From: Pirellulaceae bacterium
GTDB lineage: Bacteria > Planctomycetota > Planctomycetia > Pirellulales > Pirellulaceae
Length of the DNA stretch: 64,000 nt
NCBI GenBank assembly: GCA_026004795.1
Contig: BPJV01000001.1
Span: 969,501-1,033,500 of the forward strand
Direction: 5' to 3'
Position numbers and translations under genes: made by a program. Positions 9,682 to 17,872 of this stretch are shown one piece after another (position 1 is the stretch's first letter; each line of letters begins with the position of its first letter). A model generated the notes under the pieces. That model saw only the letters and a list, made by a program, of their open reading frames with translations, ran no database searches and was not told the origin of the DNA.

Positions 9682-10719
9682 ATGGTTCTGGAGTGCAGGC
9701 GGGAGGTTACGAAGTTGCGGCGTGGTATGACGCTGGTGGAACTGCTGGTGGTGATCGCCATCATCGGGGTGCTCATCGGGCTGTTGTTGCCGGCGGTGCA
9801 TGCGGTGCGGGAAGCGGCCAGGCGGATGCAGTGCCAGTCGAACTTGAAGCAACTGGCCCTGGCGGCGCACAACTTCGAATCGGCTCACCAGCGTTTTCCC
9901 TCGGGCGGCTGGGGCTACCAGTGGCAGGGCTTTGCGGACATCAGCTCGCCGGCCGGCCAGCCCGGTGCGTGGCCCTACTCGCTGTTGCCGTTCGTCGAGC
10001 AATCGGCGCTGTACCACTTGGGTTCGTATCACTCGGATCCCGATCAGCGCAACGCCGACTTGCACCAGCGCGTCGGCTCGCCGGTGCCGATCTACAACTG
10101 TCCCAGCCGTCGTGGCGGCGAGCCGCTGGAGTTCAAACCGCAGTGCCAGAGCTGTCCGCGTCCGATCGGGGTGACCGAGCCGCTGCCGTCGACCGTGCGG
10201 GGCGACTACGCGGTCAACGCGGGCGACGGGGCGCCCGATCCGCAGCAACTGATCAGTTGGCCATTGAACTTTCCTGGTCCGGACGATGTCCAGGAAGCGA
10301 ATCGGTTGGCTCGCACGCGGCAGTGGCCCAAACCGCCGGCCGATTGGTCGGGGATCAGTTGGCTGGCCCGCAGCGTGCGGATGGCTCAGGTAACCGACGG
10401 CACCAGTCACACGTTTTTGTTTGGCGAAAAGTACGTGATGCGGGACGCGTATCACACGGGATTCGACTGGGGCGACAACGAGCCGCTGTATGGCGGGTTC
10501 AACAACGACAATCACCGCAGCACGCATCCGCATTGGCCTTTGAAGCGGGATACGGTGGGTGAGATATCGATCGGCAGTTTCGGGTCGGCTCATTCGACCG
10601 GCGTCAACTTTGCCATGGTCGACGGCAGCGTGCACCATGTTCCGTACGAGATCGATCAACAGGTCTATCGCTGGCTCGGCAACCGCCACGACGGCCAGAG
10701 CGTGGAGCTACCAGAGTAA
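9682..10719 (+). CDS. DUF1559 pseudopilin-like protein, copy A
   Basis: A 345-residue DUF1559 (SBP_bac_10-like) protein, a family expanded in planctomycetes. The start at 9682 gives a type IV pilin-like leader ending in KLRRG, followed by MTLVELLVVIAIIGVLIGLLLPAV, the N-methylation/cleavage signature. Next come the usual CQSNLKQLALAAHNF, a periplasmic body with NCPSRRGG, and the C-terminal FAMVDGSVHHV segment. The frame is open a further 113 codons upstream through repeats, which I regard as untranslated. The gene is practically identical to copy B at 22876, so the duplication is recent or maintained by gene conversion. The family's role (minor pseudopilin, surface assembly) is not established. 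The final ELPE-stop codons are the first unit of the 20-bp array that follows. Confidence 0.9.
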   Translation: MVLECRREVTKLRRGMTLVELLVVIAIIGVLIGLLLPAVHAVREAARRMQCQSNLKQLALAAHNFESAHQRFPSGGWGYQWQGFADISSPAGQPGAWPYSLLPFVEQSALYHLGSYHSDPDQRNADLHQRVGSPVPIYNCPSRRGGEPLEFKPQCQSCPRPIGVTEPLPSTVRGDYAVNAGDGAPDPQQLISWPLNFPGPDDVQEANRLARTRQWPKPPADWSGISWLARSVRMAQVTDGTSHTFLFGEKYVMRDAYHTGFDWGDNEPLYGGFNNDNHRSTHPHWPLKRDTVGEISIGSFGSAHSTGVNFAMVDGSVHHVPYEIDQQVYRWLGNRHDGQSVELPE

Positions 10720-10860
10720 ACATCGAGCTACCAGAGTGAATATCAAGCTACCAGAGTGAATATCAAGCTACCAGAGTGAATATCAAGCTACCAGAGTGAA
10801 TATCGAGCTACCAGAGTGAATATCAAGCTACGAGCGTGAGCATCGAGCTACGAGCTTGAA
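10701..10860 (+). repeat. 20-bp tandem array, 8 units, copy A
   Basis: Units of AGCTACCAGAGTGAATATCA type with period exactly 20; the array degenerates up to about 11040. It starts inside the last codons of the DUF1559 gene. Each unit carries a TGA, and because 20 is not a multiple of 3 the stops fall in all frames. There are no spacers, so it is not CRISPR. Copy B has about five units. Confidence 0.85.
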
Positions 10861-11166
10861 CATCTCGGTGCAGCGTGAGCGCTTCGAGCTACCCGCATGA
10901 GCGTGGAGCTACGAGATGGAGCGTGGAGGCGGAGAGCGAACATGGAGGTGCAGAGTGGGCATGGGGATTCCTGAATGAGCTTCGAGATTGGTGCATAAGC
11001 GTCGAGGTATTTCGATATGTGCATCCGGAGAAACAATCAACCCCACCCTCCCCCTGGGAGGGTCGCGAGTAATGCGTGAGTTTGCGGTAAGCGTGTGTGA
11101 GGGATTTTGGGGGAACGGGTAGGCTGGAGGTGGGTTTGATCCTCTAGCCGAAAGGAGCTCCGTTCT

Positions 11167-11673
11167 ATGGAACAATTGACTGCACATGACGAGCGTCTTG
11201 CTGCAACTAATGATTCTACTGCAAGTAGCGATTCGCTTACTGCAACGTACGAGCGTCTTACTGCAACGAACGATCGGCTTTTCGAGCAGGCTGTGGAAGC
11301 GTTCAGGCAGTGGAGGGGGGCGAAGTCGGGACGCGGGCGGATTCCAGATGAACTGTGGGATTTGGCGTGCCAGGTCGCTCAAAGGCATGGCGTCGCGAAG
11401 ACCGCCGGGTCGCTGAAGCTCGATTACTATACCCTGCAAAGACGGATGGACGGTCGCGGTGGGGCACGGGGTAAGGCCGCTGACGCTCGGAAAAAGCGTC
11501 GTCGTGGCGGTGCTGGGGCATTCGTGGACCTGGCGCCGATAACGAATGTCAGTCCGCAGGCGGAATGCGAATTGGAATTCGAAAACGGCCGCGGGACCAA
11601 GCTGACCCTGCGTTGGAAGGGAAACATGCCGCCCGACCTGGCCACGCTCAGCCAACTGGTCCGCCAGGAGTAG
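11167..11673 (+). CDS. tnpA: IS66-family accessory protein TnpA
   Basis: A 168-residue protein in the first position of the IS66 operon, with AAAGGAGC upstream of the ATG. The N-terminus has a short internal repeat (ERL-A/T-A-T-N-D, in register at both DNA and protein level) that may form a coiled coil. A basic helical region with LDYYTLQRRMDGRGG follows and would bind DNA, then the C-terminal LTLRWKGNMPPDLATLSQLVR. IS66 TnpA proteins are needed for transposition, but their exact role is unsettled. The stop is 5 bases before tnpB, indicating translational coupling. Confidence 0.85.
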   Translation: MEQLTAHDERLAATNDSTASSDSLTATYERLTATNDRLFEQAVEAFRQWRGAKSGRGRIPDELWDLACQVAQRHGVAKTAGSLKLDYYTLQRRMDGRGGARGKAADARKKRRRGGAGAFVDLAPITNVSPQAECELEFENGRGTKLTLRWKGNMPPDLATLSQLVRQE

Positions 11674-11678
11674 CGGCC

Positions 11679-12044
11679 ATGCTGCAGATTACCCCGCACA
11701 TGCGCATTTTGGTGGCGGTCGAGCCGGCCGATTTTCGCAAGGGCATCGATGGGTTGGCGCGTCTGTGCAAGGACGTGCTCGATGAAGATCCCTGGGAAGG
11801 CGCCGTGTTCGTGTTCCGCAACCGCCGGGGCACGGCCATCAAGGTGCTGATGTACGACGGCCAGGGGTTTTGGCTGTGCCAGAAACGACTGTCGGCCGGA
11901 CGCTTCCGGCACTGGCCCGTCGGCAGCAACGACGCGGCAGCCGCATCGCTGGCCGCCCATCAATTGTTGGTCCTGTTGGCTGCGGGTAATCCCGAGCAAA
12001 CCGAAGCTCCGGAGGACTGGCGCCCGGTGCGGCGCGGCACCTAG
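11679..12044 (+). CDS. tnpB: IS66-family accessory protein TnpB (IS66 Orf2-like)
   Basis: A 121-residue protein matching the IS66 Orf2 family: MRILVAVEPADFRKGIDGLA, then EDPWEGAVFVFRNRRGTAIKVLMYDGQGFWLCQKRLSAGRF, its best conserved stretch. The length is standard. The ATG at 11679 follows the tnpA stop by 5 bases. Its function in transposition is accessory and not biochemically defined. Confidence 0.93.
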   Translation: MLQITPHMRILVAVEPADFRKGIDGLARLCKDVLDEDPWEGAVFVFRNRRGTAIKVLMYDGQGFWLCQKRLSAGRFRHWPVGSNDAAAASLAAHQLLVLLAAGNPEQTEAPEDWRPVRRGT

Positions 12045-12246
12045 CGGCCAGTGGCAGTCCGCGGCGACGGCAATTTTTTCGAAAATTGACGTTCTACCTT
12101 TTGGCCGAAATGGGATAAAACGATGGCGGCTTTGGCGGCTGCCCAGTTTGCTGTGCGGCTCAGTGGCCCGTGCGGCTCCGTAGCTGCAGCAAGAAGCGGT
12201 TTTCAACGATTCGCGTGCTCCGACTTGCAAATCGGTGGACGTCCCG

Positions 12247-13965
12247 ATGGCTGGCTCGGCAAAACGGAAACGATCATCGAAGCCTGACGTGCAAGTGGTC
12301 GACATCACGATCGACGACTTGAACCGCCTGCTGGACCGGATCGAGCAGCGGAAGTTGGAAGAGACGGACTACGACCTGCTACTGCAGGTGCTCCGGTCGT
12401 ACGACTACGTAATGGGTCTGTTGCGCGACGACCACATCCGGCTGAATCGACTCAAGCGCCTGCTGTTCGGCGGCACCGAGACGCTGAAGAAAGTGGTCGG
12501 GGGCGGCAAGTCGGACGACCAGGCGGCGGCCGAGGGGGCTGAGTCGGACGGCGATGCCCCGTCGGAACCAACGCCGCCGGAGGCGCCCGATCAGGCCGCT
12601 CAGGCCGGACATGGACGCAACGGGGCCGACCAATACAAGGCGGCGCGCGAGGTTCTGGTCGAGCACGATCGATTGCGGCCCGACGACATCTGCCCGGAGT
12701 GCGGTGGCGGCAAGCTCTACGAGATCGGTCCGCGGGTGATCGTGCGGGTCAGCGGCCAACCGCCGTTGGAAGCGACGGTTTATCGGCTGCAGCGCCTGCG
12801 GTGCAAGGTGTGCGGGCAGTTGTTCCACGCCGAGACGCCGCCGGATGCCCAGGGACGCAAGTACGACGAGACGGCCGCAGCGATGATTGCCCTGTTGAAA
12901 TATGGGTCGGGGATGCCTTTCAACCGACTGGCACGGCTGGAGGAGGCGTTGGGCACGCCCCTCCCGCCGTCGACGCAGTGGCAAATCGTTTCCACCTACC
13001 TGCCCATCCCCAAGCTGGTTTACCACGCCTTGATCCATGAGGTATCGCACTGGGATCTGTATCACAACGACGACACGACGATCAAGATCCTGAATAAGCT
13101 GGGCTTGGAAAAACCGGATTGCGGCTCAGGTCGAACTCGCACCGGCACGTTCACTTCGACGGTGGTCGCCCGCCGAGATGGGGTCGATGCTGCGCTCTTT
13201 TTCAGCGGGCATCGGCATGCGGGCGAGAACCTGGCGGCGGTGCTACGCGATCGACCGGAAGAACTGGCTGCGCCGATCCAGATGTGCGATGCGTTGTCGC
13301 GGAACATGACCGATGAGTTGCGAACGATCGTGGCCCACTGTCTGGCCCACGCGCGGCGGAACTTCGTGGACCTGGTCGACGTGTTCCCCGAAGAGACGGA
13401 GTATGTGCTGAGGCAGCTCAGTCACGTCTACCGCGTGGATGCCGAGGCGCGGCGCAAGGGACTGTCTCCCCATAAGCGGCTGGCGTTGCACCGTGCCAAG
13501 AGCCAGCGGGTGATGGACGGGCTGCACAAATGGCTGATTCGGCAATTGGACGACCGGCGGGTGGAGCCGAATTCAGCGCTAGGGCAAGCGATCAACTACA
13601 TGCTCAAGCACTGGGAGCGGCTGACCCAGTTCTTGCGAGTTCCCGGCGCACCGCTGGACAACAACGTGGCCGAGCGCGCCCTGAAGAAGTCGATTCTGCA
13701 CCGCAAGAACTCGCTCTACTATCGCTCAGCCAGCGGAGCGGAGGCGGGGGACGTCTACATGACGCTGATCCATACGTGCGAATTGAACCGCATCAATCCT
13801 TATCAGTATCTGGTAGCGCTCCTTCGCCACGCCGACGACGTCGCAACACGGCCTGAAGCCTGGCTCCCTTGGAACTACGCTCGGCGTCAAACCGAGCTTG
13901 CCCAGGCGGGTCCATCTTCTGAAGCGTCTGAACCGAGCCCTGAGCAAGCCCCAGCACGGCGCTAG
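12247..13965 (+). CDS. tnpC: IS66-family DDE transposase TnpC
   Basis: A 572-residue transposase that would cut and join the element ends. From the N-terminus there is a Leu-rich helix, an acidic/Pro linker, a zinc finger (CPEC near 149-152, CKVC near 186-189) and the IS66 catalytic domain. Candidate catalytic acidic residues are in HNDDTT (about 276), MCDALS (about 348) and NNVAERALK (about 476). The C-terminal MTLIHTCELNRINPYQYL segment is diagnostic of IS66. ATG 12247 is preferred to GTG 12235. About 200 bases separate it from tnpB. The frame is intact, so the element may be active. Confidence 0.94.
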   Translation: MAGSAKRKRSSKPDVQVVDITIDDLNRLLDRIEQRKLEETDYDLLLQVLRSYDYVMGLLRDDHIRLNRLKRLLFGGTETLKKVVGGGKSDDQAAAEGAESDGDAPSEPTPPEAPDQAAQAGHGRNGADQYKAAREVLVEHDRLRPDDICPECGGGKLYEIGPRVIVRVSGQPPLEATVYRLQRLRCKVCGQLFHAETPPDAQGRKYDETAAAMIALLKYGSGMPFNRLARLEEALGTPLPPSTQWQIVSTYLPIPKLVYHALIHEVSHWDLYHNDDTTIKILNKLGLEKPDCGSGRTRTGTFTSTVVARRDGVDAALFFSGHRHAGENLAAVLRDRPEELAAPIQMCDALSRNMTDELRTIVAHCLAHARRNFVDLVDVFPEETEYVLRQLSHVYRVDAEARRKGLSPHKRLALHRAKSQRVMDGLHKWLIRQLDDRRVEPNSALGQAINYMLKHWERLTQFLRVPGAPLDNNVAERALKKSILHRKNSLYYRSASGAEAGDVYMTLIHTCELNRINPYQYLVALLRHADDVATRPEAWLPWNYARRQTELAQAGPSSEASEPSPEQAPARR

Positions 13966-14057
13966 CTCCCTCCATCATCTACCCCACTCAGCCGCCCCCC
14001 GCATTCGATCCCAAATTTTTTTCAGCCCGCACGCTTACCGCAAACTCACAGTAATGC

Positions 14058-14227
14058 GAGCGGGGAGGGCCAAGCGGGGAGGGCCAAGCGGGGAGGGCCA
14101 AGCGGGGAGGGCCAAGCGGGGAGGGCCAAGCGGGGAGGGCCAAGCGGGGAGGGCCAAGCGGGGAGGGCCAAGCGGGGAGGGCCCGAGCGGAAAGGGCCCG
14201 ATCGGGGAGGGCCAAGCGGGAAGGGCC
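14058..14227 (+). repeat. 14-bp tandem array, about 12 units
   Basis: GCGGGGAGGGCCAA repeated about nine times nearly perfectly, followed by three degenerate units. It begins directly after the right target duplication of IS66. The equivalent place in copy B (24155-24181) has only two units, so the array expanded in copy A. The G-rich strand (runs of GGGG and GGG) could form G-quadruplexes. Confidence 0.85.
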
Positions 14228-14285
14228 GTTCCGGCAGGGACTGCCGGGCCACTATAGTGCCACGCCAGTCCCTGGCGTGACCCCA
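14228..14285 (+). repeat. CCGGCAGGGACTGCCGG / CACGCCAGTCCCTGGCGTG palindromes, copy A
   Basis: Two adjacent imperfect palindromes, GGCAGGGACTGCC and CGCCAGTCCCTGGCG, found again in copy B at about 24182-24236. They belong to the dispersed repeat family also seen near 9400. They could act as a terminator or transcript-end structure upstream of the GT2 gene. Confidence 0.5.
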
Positions 14286-14448
14286 AAACCCAATTTCACC
14301 AATCAAATTTCACAAAACACTTGAATGAACAAAAATCAAGCGCGACCCCAAACACCAAACCAGCGCCCACTAACACACTCGTGAACGGAATGGACCACCG
14401 ACGCGACCGATTCCAACCAACATGGCCTGAGTCACCACGGCGACGAAC

Positions 14449-16548
14449 ATGAGCACGTCCACCAAACAAACGCAAACGCCCGCACCGCATCGCGCCGCGT
14501 CCGATTCGATGGCCGCTCGGTCGCCCGTCGAGTCGGTGCGCGTCGATCGGCCGCATGCAGCAAGTGACGTCGACGCACGCGCGACCAACGAACCGGCCTC
14601 CGGGGACGGCACCGAGACCAGTGTGCTGCTGACCGTCCTGATGCCCTGCTTGAACGAATCACGCACGTTGACCGCGTGCATCGCTGAAGCCCACCAGGCC
14701 TGTCGCGCTGCCGGATTGCGCGATGTGCTTGCAGCCAACGCTCAAGAGTTGGGGGCTAATGCGAAGAAGGGAAGTGAACACGAGGCCGAACCACGCTCGG
14801 CGGACGTCGATCCGCCCAGCGAGATGCCAGCGTACGAAATCCTGATCGCCGACAATGGCAGCACGGACGATTCGGTTGCGGTGGCCGAGGCGGCTGGAGC
14901 GCGGGTGGTGCACGTGGAGGAGAAGGGTTACGGCGCCGCGTTGCGAGGCGGCATCGCCGCGGCGCGGGGCAAGTACGTCGTGATGGCTGACAGCGACTGC
15001 AGTTACAACTTTGGCGACATTCCTCGCTTCCTGGCCAAATTGCAGCAGGGATTCGACTTGGTGGTCGGCAATCGGTTTGCCGGCGGGATCGAGCCGGGTG
15101 CGATGCCCTGGCATCACCGCTGGATCGGCAACCCGGTGCTGTCAGGGCTGGGGCGGCTGCTGTACCGCACGCCCATTCGCGACTGGCACTGCGGGCTGCG
15201 CGCCTTCGATCGGCAGAAGATATTGGGGCTGGGCTTAGGATCCTCTGGCATGGAGTTCGCCAGCGAGATGATCTTGCGCGCCTCGCAGGCACGTTTAGCC
15301 ATGGCCGAGCTCCCCACCACCCTCCGCCCCGACTGCCGCGATCGACGACCGCACCTCAGGTCCATGCGCGATGGGCTACGGCATCTGCGACTATTGGGAC
15401 AAGCCAAGATCGCCAATAAACCAAAGATACAGCAATCGTTAGGTCACAGGCTAACGCAAAAACGTTGGCGACTATATTCTATGACTCTGTTGCCAATGGT
15501 GGCGATTTGCTTGTTTGCATTGTTAAGCAGCAGAGAAAACGGAGCAAAAGTAGAGTTTTCCCGGCCATTGGATTTGACCGAATCTAGAAAGCACGGTCAT
15601 GTACGTACCCGTCCTGCGGGGTTCGATGGCGTAACATCATATGACTTCGGATTAGTGCTTTGTGGTACCCGCCCAGAGCATGAGTTTCGTCTCACCAATC
15701 GAACTGGCCGTGAATTGCAGATAGCCGGAGTCCGCAGTTCTTGTTCCTGTACCGTGGCATCAATTTCTCGGGAGATTTGGCTGCCGGATGACGAATTACG
15801 AGTTCGAGTACAGTACAAGTCCCCCAGTGTTCTGGCCGACGACTTTCAGAAGGTCGAGCTGCATTTTGCAGATCCCTTGCTGGCTCCACTGGCCTTACGC
15901 GTTGCTGCTAAAGTCCGTCCTCTATTGGCCATCGTGCCGCAGCAATTTCCAGAAATCGCTTGCAGTAGAGGAGAACAACTGACGCATAGATTCGAGATCA
16001 AGAATTTTGGCAGTCAACTGATCGACGACATTGAAGTTATTTCACCGAGCGCAGTTGTCACCGGTGTCGACCTAAAGCCGGTAAATCCTCCGTCCAAGAA
16101 CGACCTTGCCCGTCAGAAATGGCGTGTTGCAGTGCATATGAATTTTGCGAACATCTCGTTTGGCAGTCATCAGGTTCCCATCGATATACTCCCGAAAAAC
16201 GGGACGCCATTAAAAACAAATATTCCTATTTACGTAAGGTCGCCAATTAGTGTTGTGCCCAGCCAATTCTTTTTTGGACGCATGGACGATAGTTCGAGCA
16301 AAGGCAAAAGCGTTAGCATCCGCGTTCTATTCAACGGCGCACGATGTCCATTGGAGCCAGACGCGTTGACGATTGAGAAAGTTCCTGGTATCCAGTTTTT
16401 GGTGACGCGTATAAAAGACATTGGCTGGGAAGTTACTGCAACAATTGTTTCCAAACCCAGTCCATCATCGTTATCCACAAAGATAAGGCTGCGACTGAAT
16501 GGCGGCGAGGTAATTGAAGAAAATGTACCAATTCGTATTTATCAATGA
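14449..16548 (+). CDS. GT2 polyprenyl-phosphate glycosyltransferase fused in frame to a DUF1573-like protein
   Basis: A 699-residue open frame that looks like two genes read as one. Residues 59-320 are a DPM1-like GT2 domain: VLMPCLNESRTL, ILIADNGSTDDS, DSD at 181-183, GNRFAGGIEPGAMPWHHRW and RDWHCGLRAF. It would put a sugar on a polyprenyl phosphate. The C-terminal membrane part usual for this subfamily is missing. From about residue 345 (ATG 15481) a signal-like segment MTLLPMVAICLFALL starts a DUF1573-like domain, with YDFGLVLCG and S-C-S-C at about 431-434. The switch at about 15400 coincides with the border between sequence shared with copy B and divergent cargo. The DUF1573 part may be translated separately from ATG 15481. 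Residues 1-57 are low-complexity. Confidence 0.7.
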   Translation: MSTSTKQTQTPAPHRAASDSMAARSPVESVRVDRPHAASDVDARATNEPASGDGTETSVLLTVLMPCLNESRTLTACIAEAHQACRAAGLRDVLAANAQELGANAKKGSEHEAEPRSADVDPPSEMPAYEILIADNGSTDDSVAVAEAAGARVVHVEEKGYGAALRGGIAAARGKYVVMADSDCSYNFGDIPRFLAKLQQGFDLVVGNRFAGGIEPGAMPWHHRWIGNPVLSGLGRLLYRTPIRDWHCGLRAFDRQKILGLGLGSSGMEFASEMILRASQARLAMAELPTTLRPDCRDRRPHLRSMRDGLRHLRLLGQAKIANKPKIQQSLGHRLTQKRWRLYSMTLLPMVAICLFALLSSRENGAKVEFSRPLDLTESRKHGHVRTRPAGFDGVTSYDFGLVLCGTRPEHEFRLTNRTGRELQIAGVRSSCSCTVASISREIWLPDDELRVRVQYKSPSVLADDFQKVELHFADPLLAPLALRVAAKVRPLLAIVPQQFPEIACSRGEQLTHRFEIKNFGSQLIDDIEVISPSAVVTGVDLKPVNPPSKNDLARQKWRVAVHMNFANISFGSHQVPIDILPKNGTPLKTNIPIYVRSPISVVPSQFFFGRMDDSSSKGKSVSIRVLFNGARCPLEPDALTIEKVPGIQFLVTRIKDIGWEVTATIVSKPSPSSLSTKIRLRLNGGEVIEENVPIRIYQ

Positions 16549-16555
16549 TAAGAAA

Positions 16556-17179
16556 ATGGTCCGGTGTGCGATACATGTTGTATTTGCTTTGGGGCTGACG
16601 ATGCCCGTATGCTCAATGCGTGGTCAGGAACCAGAGCCGGCAGGCATTCGTTATGAAGATAAAGCATGCGGTCCGAGATGTGTCGAGTTCTTGCTTAAAC
16701 ACTTTGGCCATAGTGCTGATCTGATTGAATTAATCAAAGAGCTACAATGGCCTGATCTGGAAGCGGGAACTAACCTTGAAACAATAAAGAATTGTATTAT
16801 ATCGCGGGGCCTGTATGCGTACCCTGTTCGATTCGACAGCCACGATGTTCCATACTTAGAGGCACCAATCATTTTGCACTTAGGTCGCAACGAGAGTAGC
16901 GACGGAGGACATTTTTGTGTGCTCATGCCGAATTCAACGAAAGGTCATTTAGTGGCGATTTGGGATGGCGCTGCAGGATACCGAGTGTTGGAAAAGCAGG
17001 CGTTGCTAGAGTCGCTAACAGGTGTTGGCTTGGCGGTATCATCAACACCGCTGGATGAAAAAGCGTTGGAGGTGCGAGCTAGCCGGCGCTCGCCAATTGT
17101 GTTTCTCTTTGGGATAGTCGCGCTCGCCGGGGGCGCGTTTTCGTTGTGGAAGAACCTTTTTCGAAAAGGGGAGATGTGA
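16556..17179 (+). CDS. C39-like cysteine peptidase with C-terminal membrane anchor
   Basis: A 207-residue exported protein. A signal peptide (residues 1-23) precedes a papain-like fold resembling peptidase C39, the family that cleaves double-glycine leaders of exported peptides. Candidate catalytic residues are C38 in KACGPRC, H119 in DGGHFCVL and D137 in AIWDGAAGY. A single C-terminal membrane helix (IVFLFGIVALAGGAFSLW) with a basic tail anchors it, with the domain outside the cytoplasm, unlike C39 domains of ABC exporters. ATG 16556 is 8 bases after the preceding stop, and the stop overlaps the next start (TGATG), so it is coupled to the 12-Cys peptide gene. The assignment is by motif order only; a non-proteolytic role is possible. 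Confidence 0.65.
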   Translation: MVRCAIHVVFALGLTMPVCSMRGQEPEPAGIRYEDKACGPRCVEFLLKHFGHSADLIELIKELQWPDLEAGTNLETIKNCIISRGLYAYPVRFDSHDVPYLEAPIILHLGRNESSDGGHFCVLMPNSTKGHLVAIWDGAAGYRVLEKQALLESLTGVGLAVSSTPLDEKALEVRASRRSPIVFLFGIVALAGGAFSLWKNLFRKGEM

Positions 17180-17637
17180 TGAGGGTTTTCGGATTGGCAA
17201 GCAGTTTCTTCGGAGTCGCGATGATTGCCATCTGCTCGTACGGAGACGTAGCGCGGCCTGAGGTAGAGCCAAACTTGGATTTGAGTGTCGTATGGGGAGG
17301 GCAGAGTAGCGGAGGTCATTGCTTTGGCCTGGATACGTTCGATTATATTTGTGCTATCAGTAACAGGAACGGTTGCGGAAAGGTTGCGTGTAGTGGGCCT
17401 GGTCCCTGTCCCTCATCAACCAAGGATGTAAAGGCTTCGAATGGCTGGAGAGACAACTGCAAGTCGGTTCAAGTTGGTCAAATGTTTTGCAAGAGCGGTA
17501 CGATATACTGCAAAATTGTGCAGACTTGTGGTAGTTGTGTAAGGAACGCATATGGAGCGTACTATTGTTCTGTGGCGGCCTCATCCCCTGCTCAACCACA
17601 AACAGACCATGTTCCGGGCGGCCTGAGTTGCCCTTGA
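17179..17637 (+). CDS. secreted 12-cysteine peptide, copy A
   Basis: A 152-residue protein of no family I recognise. A signal peptide of about 22-25 residues is followed by a mature part with 12 cysteines, many in short spacings (NGCGKVACSGPGPC, QTCGSC). The last residues are SCP. A Gly-rich stretch VVWGGQSSGG lies before the first cysteine and contains two Gly-Gly pairs, the kind of site C39 peptidases cut. Its ATG overlaps the stop of the C39-like gene. Copy B carries a different peptide (25524) that also has 12 cysteines after its signal and also ends in Cys-Pro. Most likely a disulfide-rich surface or secreted peptide; its function is unknown. Confidence 0.7.
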   Translation: MRVFGLASSFFGVAMIAICSYGDVARPEVEPNLDLSVVWGGQSSGGHCFGLDTFDYICAISNRNGCGKVACSGPGPCPSSTKDVKASNGWRDNCKSVQVGQMFCKSGTIYCKIVQTCGSCVRNAYGAYYCSVAASSPAQPQTDHVPGGLSCP

Positions 17638-17872
17638 TTAAAAAGTGTTGGAAAAAGCAAGTTCCAATTTGGACGCCGGGGAAGCATTCGTGCGAGCGAA
17701 TGCTTCTTCAAAGCTTTTTCTTTCCTGTAATTTTTTCTCTGCGCAGTTTGTTTTATAATTGGAGTGGCTCCCGATCGGCGCGAAAGCTGTTTCCATGTCT
17801 CCCATAGTTGTGTGGTATTTCGGCTGATTGCAGTCGATCAACAACCGTTTGTAGAGCAACGAAAGGTTCGAA
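17638..17872. other. short intergenic gap with an inverted repeat
   Basis: Contains GAAGCATTCGTGCGAGCGAATGCTTCTTC (17681-17709), with arms GAAGCATTCG / CGAATGCTTC around a 9-base centre. It is followed by a T-rich run ending in TTTTTTCTCTG, so it is a probable terminator of the peptide operon. Confidence 0.5.
17681..17747 (+). terminator. probable Rho-independent terminator after the 12-Cys peptide gene
   Basis: A perfect 10-bp stem (GAAGCATTCG / CGAATGCTTC, 17681-17690 and 17700-17709) is followed by T-rich sequence. It lies 44 bases after the peptide stop and would separate the peptidase/peptide pair from the 17873 gene. Confidence 0.55.

Larger units (their letters stand above)
11068..14057 (+). 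mobile_element. complete IS66-family element with 8-bp target duplication
   Basis: The element proper spans 11076-14049 (2974 bp). It has perfect 20-bp terminal inverted repeats, GTGAGTTTGCGGTAAGCGTG at 11076-11095 and its complement at 14030-14049. It is flanked by direct repeats AGTAATGC at 11068-11075 and 14050-14057. An 8-bp duplication and three genes (tnpA, tnpB, tnpC) are characteristic of IS66. It is inserted in a dispersed repeat; the uninterrupted version GCGAGTAATGCGAGCGG is present in copy B (24145-24161) and again near 31079. The insertion therefore post-dates the duplication. Confidence 0.95.

Noticed and set aside
9364-10689. 441-codon open frame on the minus strand opposite the DUF1559 gene (also at 22519-23883)
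   Set aside because: It is the mirror of a well-supported gene in GC-rich DNA, is rich in Arg/His/Gln with no domain, and appears in both copies only because the DNA is duplicated.
10701-10860. CRISPR-like array
   Set aside because: The 20-bp units are directly adjacent without spacers and no cas gene is present.
14035-14306. Minus-strand frames of Gly/Pro/Leu repeats over the 14-bp array
   Set aside because: Pure products of the tandem repeat, with no ribosome binding site or homologous copy in cassette B.
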